A stretch of DNA of 64,000 bases, taken from the NCBI GenBank assembly GCA_038147395.1, contig JAYQTM010000001.1, positions 1,054,001-1,118,000 of the forward strand, written 5' to 3'. The translations under genes and the position numbers were made by a program. This document shows positions 63,173-64,000 of this stretch, piece after piece (the stretch's first letter is position 1; each line of letters opens with the position of its first letter). The notes beneath the pieces were generated by a model. The model saw nothing but the letters and a program-made list of their open reading frames with translations, searched no databases and had not been told where the DNA came from. The stretch comes from Eutrophovita brisbanensis. GTDB lineage: Bacteria; Pseudomonadota; Gammaproteobacteria; Burkholderiales; Eutrophovitaceae.

Positions 63173-63571
63173 TTGAACCGCCACAAACTTATTAGCTCGT
63201 TCGCATTAATCGCAGTCGGACAGGCTTTAATCCCTGCAGCCATCGCCGAAAAGTTTGTGTGTTCGGGCGACGGGCTTTCTCCCAATTATGAATTAGTCAT
63301 CACACGAACCGAAATTGGTTTTGCGCAACTGCAGCTGAATCCGATGATTGGCGATGTTGAGCGGTCGCTGATGATGATCAGTGAGACCGAGCGTTCGCTT
63401 GCACTGGCGTCACATACGGATTCGATCGATCGCTATGCATCGAAAATGTTTCTCATCGATAAAGTCAATCTTGTATTCACAGCATTTGGGTTTGTTGGAG
63501 AAATGATGGGATCTCATGCTGGAAACGGCAAACAGTTTTACAGGAGAGGAATTTGTGCGCACTTTCCGTAA
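63173..63571 (+). CDS. Small exported protein of unknown function
   Basis: A 132-residue protein with a signal peptide (ISSFALIAVGQALIPAAIA) and two cysteines, one just after the cleavage site (KFVCSGDG) and one near the end (GICAHFP). It begins with TTG 7 bases after the outer-membrane protein stop; the start codon is uncertain since no ribosome-binding site is visible, but the signal peptide needs a start close to it. No family was recognised. Confidence 0.6.
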   Translation: MNRHKLISSFALIAVGQALIPAAIAEKFVCSGDGLSPNYELVITRTEIGFAQLQLNPMIGDVERSLMMISETERSLALASHTDSIDRYASKMFLIDKVNLVFTAFGFVGEMMGSHAGNGKQFYRRGICAHFP

Positions 63572-64000
63572 TGTATTTTTCGGTTTGATGCTGCTTGTCA
63601 GTGAAGCGTTCGCGTCAGAGGTGGTGGATGTGTCATGTCTGGGGATTGACTTCTATCATGGGTATCGTTCGGTCGCGAGTGATGCTCGAGCAAGAAAAAA
63701 TCTGACCTTAACACTAGACAGGATTTCTGGTGAAGTCATTCAGTTCTCAGGTCTCTTTACGAGCGTTTTTTATAAAGATTGGACGGGTGATGAGATCATT
63801 CTTGGAGCCTTCGCTGACACTCGTTTATTCGACGTGAAGGTCAACTTGCCGACTTTGAGTATTTCTATTTTTGAGCGGATTGGGGCGGGGACGTCGGCAT
63901 ATGAGACCTGTGTTGATGGGGTGGGGAGCGAATCTAGCCGCTGCCAGCTCCAGGTTGTACCGCTGATTCAAGACCGGGTTTGCCGCGATCAGACCGAAAC
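63555..64000 (+). CDS. Exported protein of unknown function, C-terminus beyond the window
   Basis: An open frame runs from GTG 63555 to the window end (148 codons). AGGAGAGG stands just before the GTG. A signal peptide (VFFGLMLLVSEAFA) is followed by EVVDVSCLGIDFYHG and a beta-rich region with NLTLTLDRISGEVIQFSG. It overlaps the previous gene by 17 bases, so the two are coupled. The early cysteine-containing strand recalls the mature start of that upstream protein, hinting at related folds, but this is weak. No family recognised. Confidence 0.62.
   Translation, partial: MRTFRNVFFGLMLLVSEAFASEVVDVSCLGIDFYHGYRSVASDARARKNLTLTLDRISGEVIQFSGLFTSVFYKDWTGDEIILGAFADTRLFDVKVNLPTLSISIFERIGAGTSAYETCVDGVGSESSRCQLQVVPLIQDRVCRDQTE

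Noticed and set aside
1..64000. Mobile elements, CRISPR arrays or integrated phage
   Set aside because: No transposase, integrase, phage structural genes, regularly spaced repeats or target-site duplications were seen on either strand.

Overview
The window looks like chromosome of a betaproteobacterium (Burkholderiales or a relative) with a fairly balanced base composition; I did not compute GC. The assignment rests on gene order that I know from betaproteobacteria. Examples are lpdA-zapE, rpsF-priB-rpsR-rplI-dnaB, bamD facing rluD-pgeF-phaC-phaB-phaR-rimO, recJ-prfB-lysS, and lolC-lolD beside relA. No phage, insertion sequence, CRISPR array or rRNA operon was seen. One tRNA (Val, anticodon GAC) is present.

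Layout. 1-5.4 kb: end of lpdA, zapE, an acrylyl-CoA reductase plus propionyl-CoA ligase pair, and a LytM/M23 peptidase. 5.4-20 kb: an MFS pump, the ribosomal protein/primosome/helicase operon, bcp, a selenouridine pair (selU, selD), typA, rmuC, ilvE and a DinG/YoaA helicase. 19.8-28.2 kb: a long minus-strand run (rluD, pgeF, a ZIP transporter, phaC, phaB, phaR, rimO, a DUF1232 protein) facing bamD; then gdhA. 45-57 kb: acetoacetyl-CoA synthetase, lysS, prfB with its programmed frameshift, recJ, an RpfE-like protein, lolCD, relA and tRNA-Val. 57-64 kb: an accessory oxidoreductase operon (GST, CmcJ/NvfI-like, SDR), an orphan TrpB2 with a near-consensus promoter, and several small exported proteins of unknown function.

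The most unusual part is 30.1-45.1 kb. Six adjacent plus-strand genes look like one electron conduit from cytoplasm to outer membrane. They encode a soluble FAD / double cyclic-nucleotide-binding / four [4Fe-4S] fusion, a membrane di-heme b cytochrome with two H-X13-H helices, a decaheme c cytochrome joined through one membrane helix to a cytoplasmic degenerate FHA domain, two five-heme c cytochromes and an outer-membrane beta-barrel. About 20 c hemes are encoded. A terminator-like hairpin follows, and almost touching it begins a translationally coupled trio: an exported TPR-CHAT protease-like protein, a FecR-like exported protein and a CHASE2-class III nucleotidyl cyclase. A cyclase next to a redox enzyme with two cNMP pockets suggests, as inference only, second-messenger control of the conduit.

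Five genes (M23 peptidase, selU, the FecR-like gene, the cyclase and recJ) are each broken by a single-base frameshift with clear homology or an open frame continuing on the other side. Such a scatter across core and accessory genes fits base-calling or assembly indels better than decay, so I describe each as one gene and flag the break. The prfB shift is different and is genuine recoding.
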